Part shown: piece after piece, positions 1 through 9,444 of the stretch | Numbering within the stretch: the first letter of the stretch is position 1 | How the letters are laid out: every line of letters starts with the position of its first letter | NCBI GenBank assembly: GCA_003194525.1 | Contig: NBIV01000066.1 | Span: 124,001 to 188,000, forward strand | Reading direction: 5' to 3' | Length of the DNA: 64,000 nt | Source: Gracilariopsis chorda | Taxonomy: Eukaryota; Rhodophyta; Florideophyceae; Gracilariales; Gracilariaceae | The notes under the pieces: generated by a model | The model's input: only the letters and a program-made list of their open reading frames with translations | Database searches by the model: none | Told to the model about the DNA's origin: nothing | Translations under genes and position numbers: made by a program

Positions 1-2313
1 ACGGAAGTCCGTTGGTGCGGTCGCCTTGTGTCCTTTGAGGGCATTCGCTACGATCCACGACGACTGGAAGGCCTGCTTACGATGGAGCCGCCGACCTCCG
101 GGGCGCAACTTCAACAGTTCGTCTGTGCCCTGCAGTGGGTCAAGCAGGGCATCCCGAACTTCACCGACCTCGTGGCCCCACTGCACGAGTTCATGGAACG
201 TGTCTACGACCATGTGGACAAGCGCATGAAGCGCGCAGTCAGCCGAGTCAGTCTCTTCAATCTGGGCTGGGTTCAGACCGAACTGGACGCCTTCGAAGCC
301 TGTAAGCACGCCCTTGCCCATCAGGTCACACTCGCACATCGCGATGTCAACCAACACTTGTGCGTGTACACCGATGCTTCCGACACGGCCTGGTCCGGGA
401 TTGTTACACAATTCCCACTCATCGATGTCCACAAGGCCCACGCCGAGCAGCGCCACTCGCCGCTTGCATTCCTCTCCGGTCACTTCAACGCGACTCAACT
501 TGGCTGGTCAGTCTTAGAGAAAGAAGCCTACGCTGTGTTGACCACTTTGGACCGTATGCACTGGATCGTTGCCACTCCCGAAGGCTTCGACCTTTACACG
601 GACCATAAAAACCTCATCTTCCTCTTCGACCCTCTGTACGTCGTGCCTGACTTATCAGCCACCTCCATGCGCAAAGTCCTACGATAGGCCGTGCGTTTCA
701 GCATGTACCGCTACACATGCTTCCTTATCAAAGGCAACGAAAACGTCTGGGCCGACCTCTTGTCCCGCTGGACGATTCAGCCAAACACTGTACGCCGAAT
801 CGTGCACGTGCCTGAGATCCAATCGTCGTTCGCCGCGGACTTTGAGTGGCCGTCCCGGTCTGTCATCTCCAAGGACCAGCAGGACCATGCCTTCACTTGT
901 CCTGAAGGCCTTAAACTCTCCGACCGTGTCTGGACTTACAAAGATACCAATGCTGTTTGGATCTCCGACGACGCTGCCGATCTGCAGCTCCATCTGTGTG
1001 TCATCGCCCATACTGGTCCTTCCGGTCATCGCGGACGTGACGCCACCGAAGCGTTACTGTCTGAGTCCTTTCACTGGTCAACCCTGCAAGCCGACGTCCG
1101 CACCTTCGTCCGTGCCTGCATCCACTGTCTATCGACAGTTAGAGGGGAGAGGATACCATGTCCGTTGGTTGCGGCCGTCCATGGAATCAAGCCCAATTAT
1201 CTCCTTCAGTTCGACTACATCGAACTTGGACTTGGTAAGACTGGGGACAAGTACGTCCTCGTGCTACGCGACGACCATTCGGACTACAAGTGGTTCTTCG
1301 CCTACAAAAACACCAATGCCGAAAACGCAGCTTCGGCGATCATCGATTGGTGCGCCGCCTTCGGTGTCCCCAATGGCCTAATGTCAGACGGTCCCACAAA
1401 CTTCAAGAACGAAGTCGTCCGTCTGGTCTTCAAGGGCCTCAAGGTGCCGCACCATTTCACCCCGCCCTACTGCCCCTGGAGCAACAGAACAGTTGACCGA
1501 CTCGGAAAGGAGTTAGTCCGCGTGGCCCGAGGGCTCCTGTCGGAACTGAAAATGCGAACCAACGAATGGCCCGACCTCCTTCCGATCTTTGCTTCGGTCT
1601 TGAACAATTCCCAGTTTCCGTCGCGCGGGAATGTTTGTCAGATCACGGCCTTTATGGGACGCGAAGCGACACCACCGATCAAGACCTTCCTCCGCTCCTC
1701 TACTGCCAAGTCAGTCACTCTTACCGACGCGCAGATGGAGCGCAAGTTAAATGTTGAAGACCTCATCAAGGTCTCCGCTGAGTTTCACCCGCTCATACAG
1801 TCCAGTCTGGTCAAAAGTCGCGAGCAATCTCGAGCTTCTGCCTCACATGGCAAGCTCCCTAACTTCGAACAGGGAGATTTCGTCCTCGTTGCACGTGACG
1901 AGTACGGCGCTGGCGATAAGCTACTGCTTCGCTGGCGTGGTCCCCGTTGGGTCATCAAGTCACTCAACGACTTCGTGTACCAAGTCGAAGACTTGCGCAC
2001 TGGCCATCTGGACGAGATACACGCGACGCGCCTCAAGTTCTACCGCTACGACGCGGTAGACGAACGCTTGATCATGGATCACGTGTTGCAATCAGATCTG
2101 GGCATGCCCGTTGCCCGGCTCATGGATCTACAAGACGGCCTTGAGTGACTTCAAGTCATTTTCCGATGGAAGGGCCTTGAAAAATCTGAGGACACCGTCG
2201 AGTCTCTCCTTAATGTCTTTGACGACGTCCCTTCCATGTTCAAGCGCTTGCTGTAGCGCAAGAACATGCCGGCCAACCTGGTCGCAAAAGCTGGAGCCGC
2301 TCTTCGTCTTTGA
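1..2313 (+). pseudogene. Decayed Ty3/gypsy pol (RNase H, integrase) fragment
   Basis: The open frame enters from the left edge. It reads through an RT-connection/RNase H region (YTDASD, LEKEAYAV and LYTDHKNL motifs), then an H2C2 zinc-binding motif (AHTGPSGH ... CIHC), an integrase core and a chromo-like C-terminus ending near 2313. Integrase residues D (LQFDYIE) and D (LMSDG) are present, but the third acidic position reads NRTVDR where the family normally has NGTVER, so the catalytic Glu is Asp. In-frame stops lie at 685-687 (TAG, where the family has Trp in the KVLRW motif), 2146-2148 (TGA) and 2254-2256 (TAG). Codons on both sides stay in one frame, so damage is by point substitution, not indels. 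The 5' part (gag, protease, most of RT) lies outside the window, and I could not find the LTR. It belongs to a different lineage from the element at 3351-15041. Family assignment is firm; element boundaries are unknown. Confidence 0.88.
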
Positions 2314-3350
2314 AAGAGGGGAGTGTGGTACCGTCACTGTACGTGCGGTACCATCGGCGTAGATATTTTCTATGCCGCCGCCCAACAGTGGACAACATCT
2401 CGAGAGAGAGGCCGTTGGCTTTTAATCTCCGCCGCGTGCCAGTCTGCTTCAGGCTTTAGTTTTATACCTCGACCGCCGGCCCCTCGATACCTCCCGTCCC
2501 CCGGGGCATCGAACACACCCGATCACCCACAACAAGCCGTCTCACCGAGCCTTTTGTAAATTTCACACAACCACCGCCGTTTTCCTTTCGTCTCGCTGAG
2601 CTCAAAGTCCAAACGGGCACCCGTCCAACCCCGGGCGACCACAAGGGATAACCTTGCTGGCCGCCTATGCCGCGATGGGATTTGCAAAACCAACTTGCGA
2701 CATTTGCAGCGTGTCCTAATCCACCCCCAATGTCTTCCTGTGATTCGCCAGAGAATTCTGTAGCGCTCTATATACCGTCCTGCAACGGTATATAGATTAT
2801 GATTGAAGTTGAGTCCCGAGTCCATATGCACCCCAAAACATTCGGCTCCGTCTGATAGGCCGACTCTCTCCCCGGACACCAATAAGAAGTGATCGACGTG
2901 ATCGTTTTGGCGTTAAGAGTACGTGAAAGCCACCATTATGGTTTTGAGGGATTCAAACGAGCTCTTGAGTCACTGCAATACTGCTGAAGATGCTCTAAGG
3001 CCTGCTGAAGCACATGTTTGCATTGCGTAATACTCTATGCGCGGATTGCATGGCGTTGTCGTCTTCAAAGCTGCTGACTTGCAGGCTGTCTGTCTCGTTC
3101 CATCCGTCACTGCTGGTCGGCGAACCTTCCATTCCATCATAATGTGGGGCATGCCGTCCAGTCAGGGCTCCATCCAGGTCCAATATATGGGCGATCCAGA
3201 GACTGGTGAAATTGTTACTCCTTGGGGGAGTCCTTGCGTCACTACTACTTCTCTGCTGAGGGCACCGTTCTATCTAGACCGCCACCTAAGATCCATTACG
3301 AGGGCCTGGATCCACCTCCACAAGCACACAAAACAGTTGTGTTTTCCTAG
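2314..3350. other. No gene recognised between two retroelements
   Basis: Only short ORFs with no recognisable motif are present. The stretch may hold the 3' LTR or untranslated end of the pol fragment to its left, but no second copy exists in the window to define it. Confidence 0.5.
2768..2795. repeat. 11-bp inverted repeat with 6-nt loop
   Basis: CTATATACCGT (2768-2778) pairs perfectly with ACGGTATATAG (2785-2795) around CCTGCA. A second, looser inverted repeat (GGTACCG/CGGTACC) lies at 2327-2352. Function unknown. Confidence 0.7.
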
Positions 3351-4175
3351 TGTGGTGCAATGCCCCAAAGGGGAAAAACACCGAAAGACGTTCGGGATCT
3401 TCCTCTCACGAGGTGAACCCAGTTGTGTAGAGCCCTCCCAGAGGTGTCACGGCGAAGCCGGTTTGTAAGACCAGGGACACCTGTCGCGACTCGCGCAGGG
3501 AGGTGAAGGCGTACAATCGGTATCCGCGTGAGCGGGGTGTGGTCCTCACTAGAGGTATGTTTCCACGTAAGTGGGGGTGTGTGAAGCGGATGCGCACACG
3601 AGGGCCGCGGATAGCGGGAGGGGTAGCCTAAAAAGGGGAAAAAGGAAGGGCGAAGAGGAGAAAAAGAAGGCGAAGTGAGTCGCGAGAGCGACGGGGACGA
3701 ACGGCGATGCCGGTAACAAAATCCCTATACAGGGCGAAACACCAATGCAATTGGAACAATTATACTCCCAGTGATGGGTCCCTTTAGATGTGCAAGGGGG
3801 TTAGATGTCCCGTGGTTTACGGCGTTTCCCTCCAAGGAGGAGTAGAGTACGCGCGCAAGTGGCAACAACTAGAGCCAATTCCCCAGGTTGGGGTCCCTTG
3901 TTGGGGAAGGTTTACTGGTGCGACGGCAGTGCGCCGTCGCACTAAGTACTAGCTTCCCAGAAATGGGTGTGAAAATAATAAATAATATTAACTAAAATAC
4001 TCCACATTTCGTGGCAACATCCACTACTGTGGCCAACCGCCCATTGACCCAAAACCGTGTCCCACGTGTCCATATCCACCATAGTGGGGCGTAGTTCATA
4101 TACACACTACACAACCGATAATATCGGGAAAGCGTTCAAGTACCAAGAATCCCTCCCTGAGGGCGTTGCACTTCA
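3351..4175 (-). repeat. 3' LTR of the chromovirus (825 bp)
   Basis: Same sequence as 14217-15041 with about 30 differences, bounded by TG...CA on the plus strand. I count some 27 perfect 4-10 bp hairpins with 2-5 nt loops, for example 3363-3373, 3381-3395, 3402-3413, 3450-3460, 3563-3574, 3679-3692, 3742-3754, 4021-4032 and 4115-4127. An A/T-rich patch at 3971-4000 is the only likely TATA-type region. Confidence 0.95.
3918..3942. repeat. 10-bp perfect stem-loop in the LTR
   Basis: GTGCGACGGC, loop AGTGC, then GCCGTCGCAC. It is the longest hairpin in the LTR and is unchanged in the other LTR (14784-14808). It could act on RNA as a stability, packaging or 3'-end signal; this is inference. Confidence 0.85.
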
Positions 4176-4187
4176 TATCCCCCCACC
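4176..4187 (-). promoter_or_regulatory. Polypurine tract next to the 3' LTR
   Basis: Read on the minus strand, GGTGGGGGGATA immediately precedes the LTR terminus. This is the expected place for the plus-strand primer of reverse transcription. It also lies just upstream of the antisense ATG at 4200. Confidence 0.7.
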
Positions 4188-4199
4188 TAAGACGGGAAA

Positions 4200-6020
4200 A
4201 TGACCGCGGATGCGGAGGATTCCCAGACGAAAATGGGTGATAAAAGCGCGTGCTCTGTCTCCGGTTCTCCGGTAAATCCCTCTGCACCAGAGTCATCGAG
4301 CGCACAAACAACAACAATAGCCACCCTCCAAAAGGAAAAAATGAACAACGACAACAATATCAACAACCACAGCCAACCTCCGAGACTTCTCGGGCGATAC
4401 ACCACCGGTTTCCGGTCAGTTCCCCTGCCTCAGGGCGATCGACATCCGGTACAACCGGGGAATATGGCTGCTGCAGCCGACCATCTCTTCGCACTACCAC
4501 CTTCGGTGGTGTCCTCCGGAACCACTCCGGTGTCCAACTGGCCAACCTACAACACCCTGGTGGGGCTCAACCCGATGAATCGGAATCACGCGTCGTGCCT
4601 GCGCCTTGCCCCGTGGTTCCACCCGGTCGCTGTCCTCAATGAGGGATTGGTCACCGCTTATGCGGATGGCTCCGACCCCCTTCCGGGGGATCTGCCCAGA
4701 GCAGTCACCACGTCGTGGGATTGGGGTCACCGGATTGCGATTCCCCGTCGCCACCTCCGAAGAAATTCGGGCGAGACCGTCGCTGCGGCACAGACCGCGT
4801 TGACGCGCATTGCGTATCAACGGCAGAGCCGGGCTCCCTTCGATGTACCGGTCCCACCGGAGTTTGGCTTCGACGTTAGCTACTTCCGCACTCGCGGGGA
4901 GATTGGGTACGGCGAGAACCTGTTCCGCCTCGAGACCCTCGCTTGGAGGAATTTCCCCGCAGCGCGGCAAGAAGCCCTTTGCTGGGAGCGACCGAATATT
5001 CGGGCGGAGTTCAGGTACCTTCCCCGGCAATACCGGTCCAACTTTCTCCAAAACTTCATCCGCTACGAGCGGCGTTGGCGATCCCGATTCGGGTATTTTA
5101 TCCCGTATCAGAACGTGGAGATAGAGCGGATTGCGCCGCCTCACCGACTAGGTCGGTATGTAGCACTCCCCGAGTGGTGGCGCTTCCACGAAGCCTGCCG
5201 GGGGTGCTACATAGAAATCCCGCCGGTACTTACGTACCTCGGTTCGCTGCTCATGCAGGATCCCCGGTCGGGGTTGTGGTCCGTAGTGGTTACGGAGTGG
5301 GCGGCCCGCACTGCGGCTTATGTCCTCAACGAGGCGTACGACCAGTATCGTCTCTGGTTCCTTCAACCGCGTGTGCGGGCAGCGATCCGAAACCTGGATC
5401 TTCGCCTCCCCCTTGGGGGCCAGGCCAACAATGAAGAGGTCCTCCAATTACTTGGGTACATCGACAGCGTTAGCTGGAGTGAGGTCCCGCTGGAGCAAAG
5501 CGCTCGTCTGGATGGCGGCAGCGGTAACACCGGTGGTCCGGGACTAGGTAGAAACACGGCCCTTGCGGGGGATTTTATCTACTTCGACCCCTGGGAGTTC
5601 CGGGAAATTTCCTCCGAGGAGGCGCGCGAGCTTCGCGATACGCCGCGGCATGTGCCGGAAGACCACCCGGTGGGGTACGTCGATTCTGACGTCTACTACC
5701 GCGCATACGGCGGGGATGACCCAATGGTCGATAACGAACCGGAAGAACCCGGGGAGATGGACGTAGAGGAAACCGGTGCTAGCGCGGAAGCTTTCCCAGA
5801 GGGGGTATCTCCGGCCGAGCCGGCTGCTGACCCTTCGGCGGCAAGTGCCGGACCTTCTATCCCCAGCGGGGTGACGGCAAATGAAAACGAAATCATCGCA
5901 CGTTTCCTCCGGGGTGCCGGTCTTAGCGCTGCCGAGGTATCGGGGGATGTCACCACCATGGCGGACGCGTTGGCCTACCGCCTTGCTGGGGGTTACGCCC
6001 CGGACGATGGGGGTGAGTGA
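4200..6020 (+). CDS. Antisense ORF carried by the chromovirus, unknown function
   Basis: This 606-aa ORF has a genuine ATG 25 bp inside the LTR border and runs opposite to gag-pol. It fills the space between the chromodomain frame and the 3' LTR. No domain is recognised. The N-terminal ~85 residues are Ser/Asn/Gln-rich and low complexity. Residues ~90-450 are rich in Trp, Tyr, Arg and Phe like a folded globular domain. The last ~130 residues are acidic and Pro/Ala-rich (several E/D clusters), ending in a short helix-like Ala/Leu stretch. No transmembrane segment is obvious, so an envelope protein is unlikely. A canonical AATAAA lies 88 nt past the stop, and the frame is uninterrupted although gag-pol carries stops. 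Antisense ORFs between integrase and the 3' LTR are known in some plant Ty3/gypsy elements; similarity to those is not claimed. Confidence 0.7.
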   Translation: MTADAEDSQTKMGDKSACSVSGSPVNPSAPESSSAQTTTIATLQKEKMNNDNNINNHSQPPRLLGRYTTGFRSVPLPQGDRHPVQPGNMAAAADHLFALPPSVVSSGTTPVSNWPTYNTLVGLNPMNRNHASCLRLAPWFHPVAVLNEGLVTAYADGSDPLPGDLPRAVTTSWDWGHRIAIPRRHLRRNSGETVAAAQTALTRIAYQRQSRAPFDVPVPPEFGFDVSYFRTRGEIGYGENLFRLETLAWRNFPAARQEALCWERPNIRAEFRYLPRQYRSNFLQNFIRYERRWRSRFGYFIPYQNVEIERIAPPHRLGRYVALPEWWRFHEACRGCYIEIPPVLTYLGSLLMQDPRSGLWSVVVTEWAARTAAYVLNEAYDQYRLWFLQPRVRAAIRNLDLRLPLGGQANNEEVLQLLGYIDSVSWSEVPLEQSARLDGGSGNTGGPGLGRNTALAGDFIYFDPWEFREISSEEARELRDTPRHVPEDHPVGYVDSDVYYRAYGGDDPMVDNEPEEPGEMDVEETGASAEAFPEGVSPAEPAADPSAASAGPSIPSGVTANENEIIARFLRGAGLSAAEVSGDVTTMADALAYRLAGGYAPDDGGE

Positions 6021-6107
6021 AACCTCTAGTCCAGTTTCCTGGTTCTTCTTGCCCTGGCTATGCCAGTTAGTGTAGTGTAGTATTTTGGGGAGCTAGCTGC
6101 TCCCTTG

Positions 6108-6113
6108 AATAAA
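6108..6113 (+). terminator. AATAAA poly(A) signal for the antisense ORF
   Basis: Canonical hexamer 88 nt downstream of the antisense stop codon, preceded by a 6-bp hairpin (GGGAGC/GCTCCC, 6088-6104). It supports independent transcription on the plus strand. Confidence 0.45.
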
Positions 6114-6211
6114 CTTTCCCGTTTAGAACGGTGCTTCTCGGTTGAGTTCCCCGTCTTCGACGGACCTTGCCTTGTTATCCTTTCCTTTCGCTCTCCGCTC
6201 GCGCGGCAACG

Positions 6212-6841
6212 TTACCCAACTTGGGCATTAACCAGCGTGGCTGGGGCTGCAGTCCCCGTTTGACGGTGGTATCGCAGGACCTGCGACCGTGGGAGGTGTT
6301 CAATTGGCTCCCACGTATCCCCACTGGGGTCGTACTCGTACCAGCGCACGCGGTATTGTAGAATACCATCCTGGTCCCAGGTGTGTCCGACAAGTCGGTC
6401 TACTACGAACTCTCGTTCGTAGACCTGCCGGCCGTGCCGGGTGGTGGTTGTAATCCCTGGCGAGGGTTGCCCGCGGTGCGGTATAATGTCCCTTAGCAGG
6501 GTGTTCGGCGATAACTCCGGCGATGCCGTGCGATGTGATAGCGGCCGCTGCTCATGCGGGAAGATATCCCTCAAGAGGGTGTGTGGTGCCACGGTTTTCA
6601 CCGGCAAGTCATTCCCCATTGGGGCAGGTTCATTTCCGCTTTCGCGGTATTGCTGGCGAACCGCCAGTCGGCGGGTGACTTGGGTTCCGCCTTCGCGGTT
6701 GAGCTCACGAACCGCGAGTTTGCGGGAAGATGACCGCTCCTGCGGGATCGGCATTTCCACAATCCCCTGGGGGGTCCCGTGCGGCACGGTAATTGGGTGG
6801 CAAACCGCCTCCCTGCCAGGCGCACGAGCGCTCTGCACCAT
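6212..6841 (-). CDS. Chromodomain module of the element (separate frame)
   Basis: After a basic Pro/Arg-rich linker, the C-terminal half reads as a chromodomain: FVVDRLVGH, then YRVRWYEYDPSGDTWEP with the conserved aromatic and TWEP motif, then HLPRSQVLRYHR. Chromodomains of chromoviral integrases bind histone marks and steer insertion. Here the domain sits one frame (-1) away from the integrase ORF, which stops at 6892. The chromodomain frame is open upstream to at least 6940, so the two overlap. Either a -1 frameshift is programmed or an indel has separated the module from integrase. An ATG at 6841 would also allow separate translation. Confidence 0.8.
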   Translation of the reverse strand: MVQSARAPGREAVCHPITVPHGTPQGIVEMPIPQERSSSRKLAVRELNREGGTQVTRRLAVRQQYRESGNEPAPMGNDLPVKTVAPHTLLRDIFPHEQRPLSHRTASPELSPNTLLRDIIPHRGQPSPGITTTTRHGRQVYEREFVVDRLVGHTWDQDGILQYRVRWYEYDPSGDTWEPIEHLPRSQVLRYHRQTGTAAPATLVNAQVG

Positions 6842-6891
6842 ACGTTCCGGCGATGCCGTGGTGTCCCCGGCTACTGACGGGTTCCCTGGGG

Positions 6892-9444
6892 CTAACTCCG
6901 GTACACCGGTATTTTGGTCAAAATTCCCCTTTGGGGGTGCCGGGCAGGTGCCGATGACACTCTTTTCAGGGGAATTGCCGCTAAACGCGGTGCACCATCT
7001 CCATGAGGAGGAGCAGCGTCCGGTACGACCGGTTTCGAGCGTGCGATGGCGCGCGTTTTTCCCGAGTTCCTCGGTTCTTCGCCGCAGCGTTGCGGGGGTT
7101 GGCGCAAATTATTCCCCATAGCGGGGGCTTCGATTCCGTCAACGGCGGGAGGCGTTTCCGGTGCTTGCGAGCCAGGGCTTAAAGCTTCGACTGCGGCTTG
7201 GCTGCCTTTTTCCACAGGATGGGTGTGGGGATTTCCCAGCGGCGATGGTGTATCTGGGCGCCTCTTCTCCGCAGGGCGCGGGTCTGATCGACCTGATTGA
7301 ACCGCTTCCGCGGGGACTTCCGCCAACGGCGGCTTCGAGGCATCGCCCTGCTCAGGGGATTGGGGGCAATCGTCACCATACTCCCTTATCGGGGATCCTT
7401 CCCTGACAGGGGTGTGCGGTAGTTGCGCTTCAACTTCCCGTGTAGCACGGTATGTTTTCCGCGTTTGTGGCGATGCCTCCGGGGATGGATCCGGCGATTG
7501 CCTTTCCGCTGCTGCGGTATTGGAGTGAGGCTTCTCGTTTTCCCGTGACAAACGGTGTATTTGCCGCTTTTGCTGGGCCTGCGCGTCTGGTTCCTGTTGC
7601 ACAGCACTGCCCGGGAACGGGGGATTAGTGTCGCGTGACATACTCCGTGCTCCATGGTCAGTGTTCCGTATGTTACGGTGTGTTTCCCGTTGCGACGGCG
7701 ATATCGTTCCTCGAAAACGAGTGTTCTCCTCCCCCTCCTTAGACGGAGCGGCGGGATAAGGGATAACATTCCCCGCCTGGCGGGTATAGATGCGCGCCAG
7801 TGGGGCAGACGTGGTAGGGGCGGGCGCTGAGGGGCCCGAACTACCCGGCTGAGCCAGTGAGTCCGACAGAGTCGGTAGGTCTGAGAGTCCCCGGCTGGGG
7901 TGTGGTAGTACCGTAGGTCTAGTACTCCCGGATGGTTCTGGTGTTGCAGAGTCCGTAGAAATGGGGTTGCCTGGATCCAGGACTACCTCTGACGAGGGAG
8001 GAGGGGCAAGGACAACACGATCACGGGAAATCCATTCGTGCGTGTCGCCCATCTCTACCACGAAAGTGTCGGTGTTAACACAGATGACCTTGAAGGGTCC
8101 ATCCGCCACAGGCGAGAGTTTGTGACGCTTCTCCCGTTCCGGGTTGTAGTACTCCTTCCTGATGAAGACGTAGTTATTTGCCCGAATCGGGGGGGTCTTT
8201 CCTCGCAAGCGAGCGTCAAAATCCCGCTTGTAAGCGGCTTGGGCCCGTGCCATAGACTTCCGCGCAGCGGGGACTAGCTTGGAAAGCCATTGCTTCCATT
8301 GCTGCCGGTAGATACCCACAGATGGGAAATTGTCCAAGGTAGCTTGGGGTTCCAGCGCCACAGGCGGGGGTGTTCTAGATAGAACCAACTCCAATGGCGA
8401 AACTCCGGTAGTCCGGTGTACCTGCGTATTGTACGCGTAGGTTACCGCATCAGCGTAGAGATCCCAATTCGTTGGGTGGTCAGCGACGTAGGAACGTAGC
8501 ACCGCGAGTAACGTCCGGTTAAACCGTTCAACTTGCCAATTACATTGGGGGTGGTAGGTAGTCGTGAACAAGTTCTTGACATCCAGGATGCGACAAACAT
8601 CCCGGAAGAACTTGCTCGCGAACTGTTTCCCGTTATCGGAGAGCACCTCCACAGGGGGACCGTAGACGAAAATCCAGTGCGTCACCAGAGCCTGGGCCAC
8701 CGTGAGAGTGGTTATCCTCGGAAGAGGGACAGTCCGTACCAGCTTGGAAAAGCGGTCGGTAACGACAAGTAGAAACTTGTTTCCACGTTTTGTGGTGAGT
8801 AGTGGTCCGAGAAGATCAATTGCGATAAACTCGAGTGGCGCCCTTGCGGGGAATAGTTTCATCTTCTTCGCATTTTTGCGGAGTTTGACGTGATTCTTCG
8901 CGCATTCGCTACAAAACCGCACAGTTGCGTAGCAATTCACCGCCATTGCGGGCCAATAGAAATCCCTTCGCAGGGTTAGGTAGAGTTTCTTCCCACCTGG
9001 GTGACCTCCAATGGGGGCGTAGTGTGATAGATGTAACACCCGCGATTGCAGGGAATGAGATACCACAATCTGTGGGCGGGCTTCGACCTTTCTTACGAGG
9101 GAGCCTTTGTCGTTTACCCCGAAAGGGAGATCTTCACCACCGTCGATACGGGCACGAATTCTCGTACAGAATGGGTCGCCGAATTGTTCTCGGATCATTT
9201 CTTCCGGTGATACCGGTACAAAGTTTCCCGGTAACGGGTTCTCAGATTCAGCTCGCGATGCGAGTAGTTCGTCAAAATCAGCATCCTCGTCCCAGGTTTC
9301 TGGCCCAGCCTCGACGGCACATTCCGGATCATCCGGGTCTATGGCCATGAAACATGGGACTTCATCATCCTCCGTTGGGAGTGCTTCCCCACTTGTGGGT
9401 AACTGCGACAAAGTGTCAGCCTGGGTGTTCTGCGCGCCCTTTTT
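6892..9444 (-). CDS. Integrase of the chromovirus
   Basis: This frame continues from RT/RNase H after one in-frame TAG. It shows the H2C2 zinc finger (LHLSHYAPIGGH ... CSEC), then the DDE core: D in FIAIDLLGP, D in VLSDNGKQF and E in QVERFNRTLL, all present (roughly residues 196, 259 and 294 from the first codon used at 9411). A GPF/Y-like region (ADGPFKVICV) follows. Then comes a ~330-residue Pro/Ser/Arg-rich tail far longer than usual and full of short hairpins at the DNA level. The catalytic core appears intact. The ORF ends at 6892, before the chromodomain, which lies in the -1 frame. Confidence 0.92.
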   Translation of the reverse strand, partial: KKGAQNTQADTLSQLPTSGEALPTEDDEVPCFMAIDPDDPECAVEAGPETWDEDADFDELLASRAESENPLPGNFVPVSPEEMIREQFGDPFCTRIRARIDGGEDLPFGVNDKGSLVRKVEARPQIVVSHSLQSRVLHLSHYAPIGGHPGGKKLYLTLRRDFYWPAMAVNCYATVRFCSECAKNHVKLRKNAKKMKLFPARAPLEFIAIDLLGPLLTTKRGNKFLLVVTDRFSKLVRTVPLPRITTLTVAQALVTHWIFVYGPPVEVLSDNGKQFASKFFRDVCRILDVKNLFTTTYHPQCNWQVERFNRTLLAVLRSYVADHPTNWDLYADAVTYAYNTQVHRTTGVSPLELVLSRTPPPVALEPQATLDNFPSVGIYRQQWKQWLSKLVPAARKSMARAQAAYKRDFDARLRGKTPPIRANNYVFIRKEYYNPEREKRHKLSPVADGPFKVICVNTDTFVVEMGDTHEWISRDRVVLAPPPSSEVVLDPGNPISTDSATPEPSGSTRPTVLPHPSRGLSDLPTLSDSLAQPGSSGPSAPAPTTSAPLARIYTRQAGNVIPYPAAPSKEGEENTRFRGTISPSQRETHRNIRNTDHGARSMSRDTNPPFPGSAVQQEPDAQAQQKRQIHRLSRENEKPHSNTAAAERQSPDPSPEASPQTRKTYRATREVEAQLPHTPVREGSPIREYGDDCPQSPEQGDASKPPLAEVPAEAVQSGRSDPRPAEKRRPDTPSPLGNPHTHPVEKGSQAAVEALSPGSQAPETPPAVDGIEAPAMGNNLRQPPQRCGEEPRNSGKTRAIARSKPVVPDAAPPHGDGAPRLAAIPLKRVSSAPARHPQRGILTKIPVYRS

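Noticed and set aside
4494-5447. Minus-strand ORFs under the antisense gene
   Set aside because: Two short unlinked frames; the plus-strand ORF is longer, has an ATG and a poly(A) signal.
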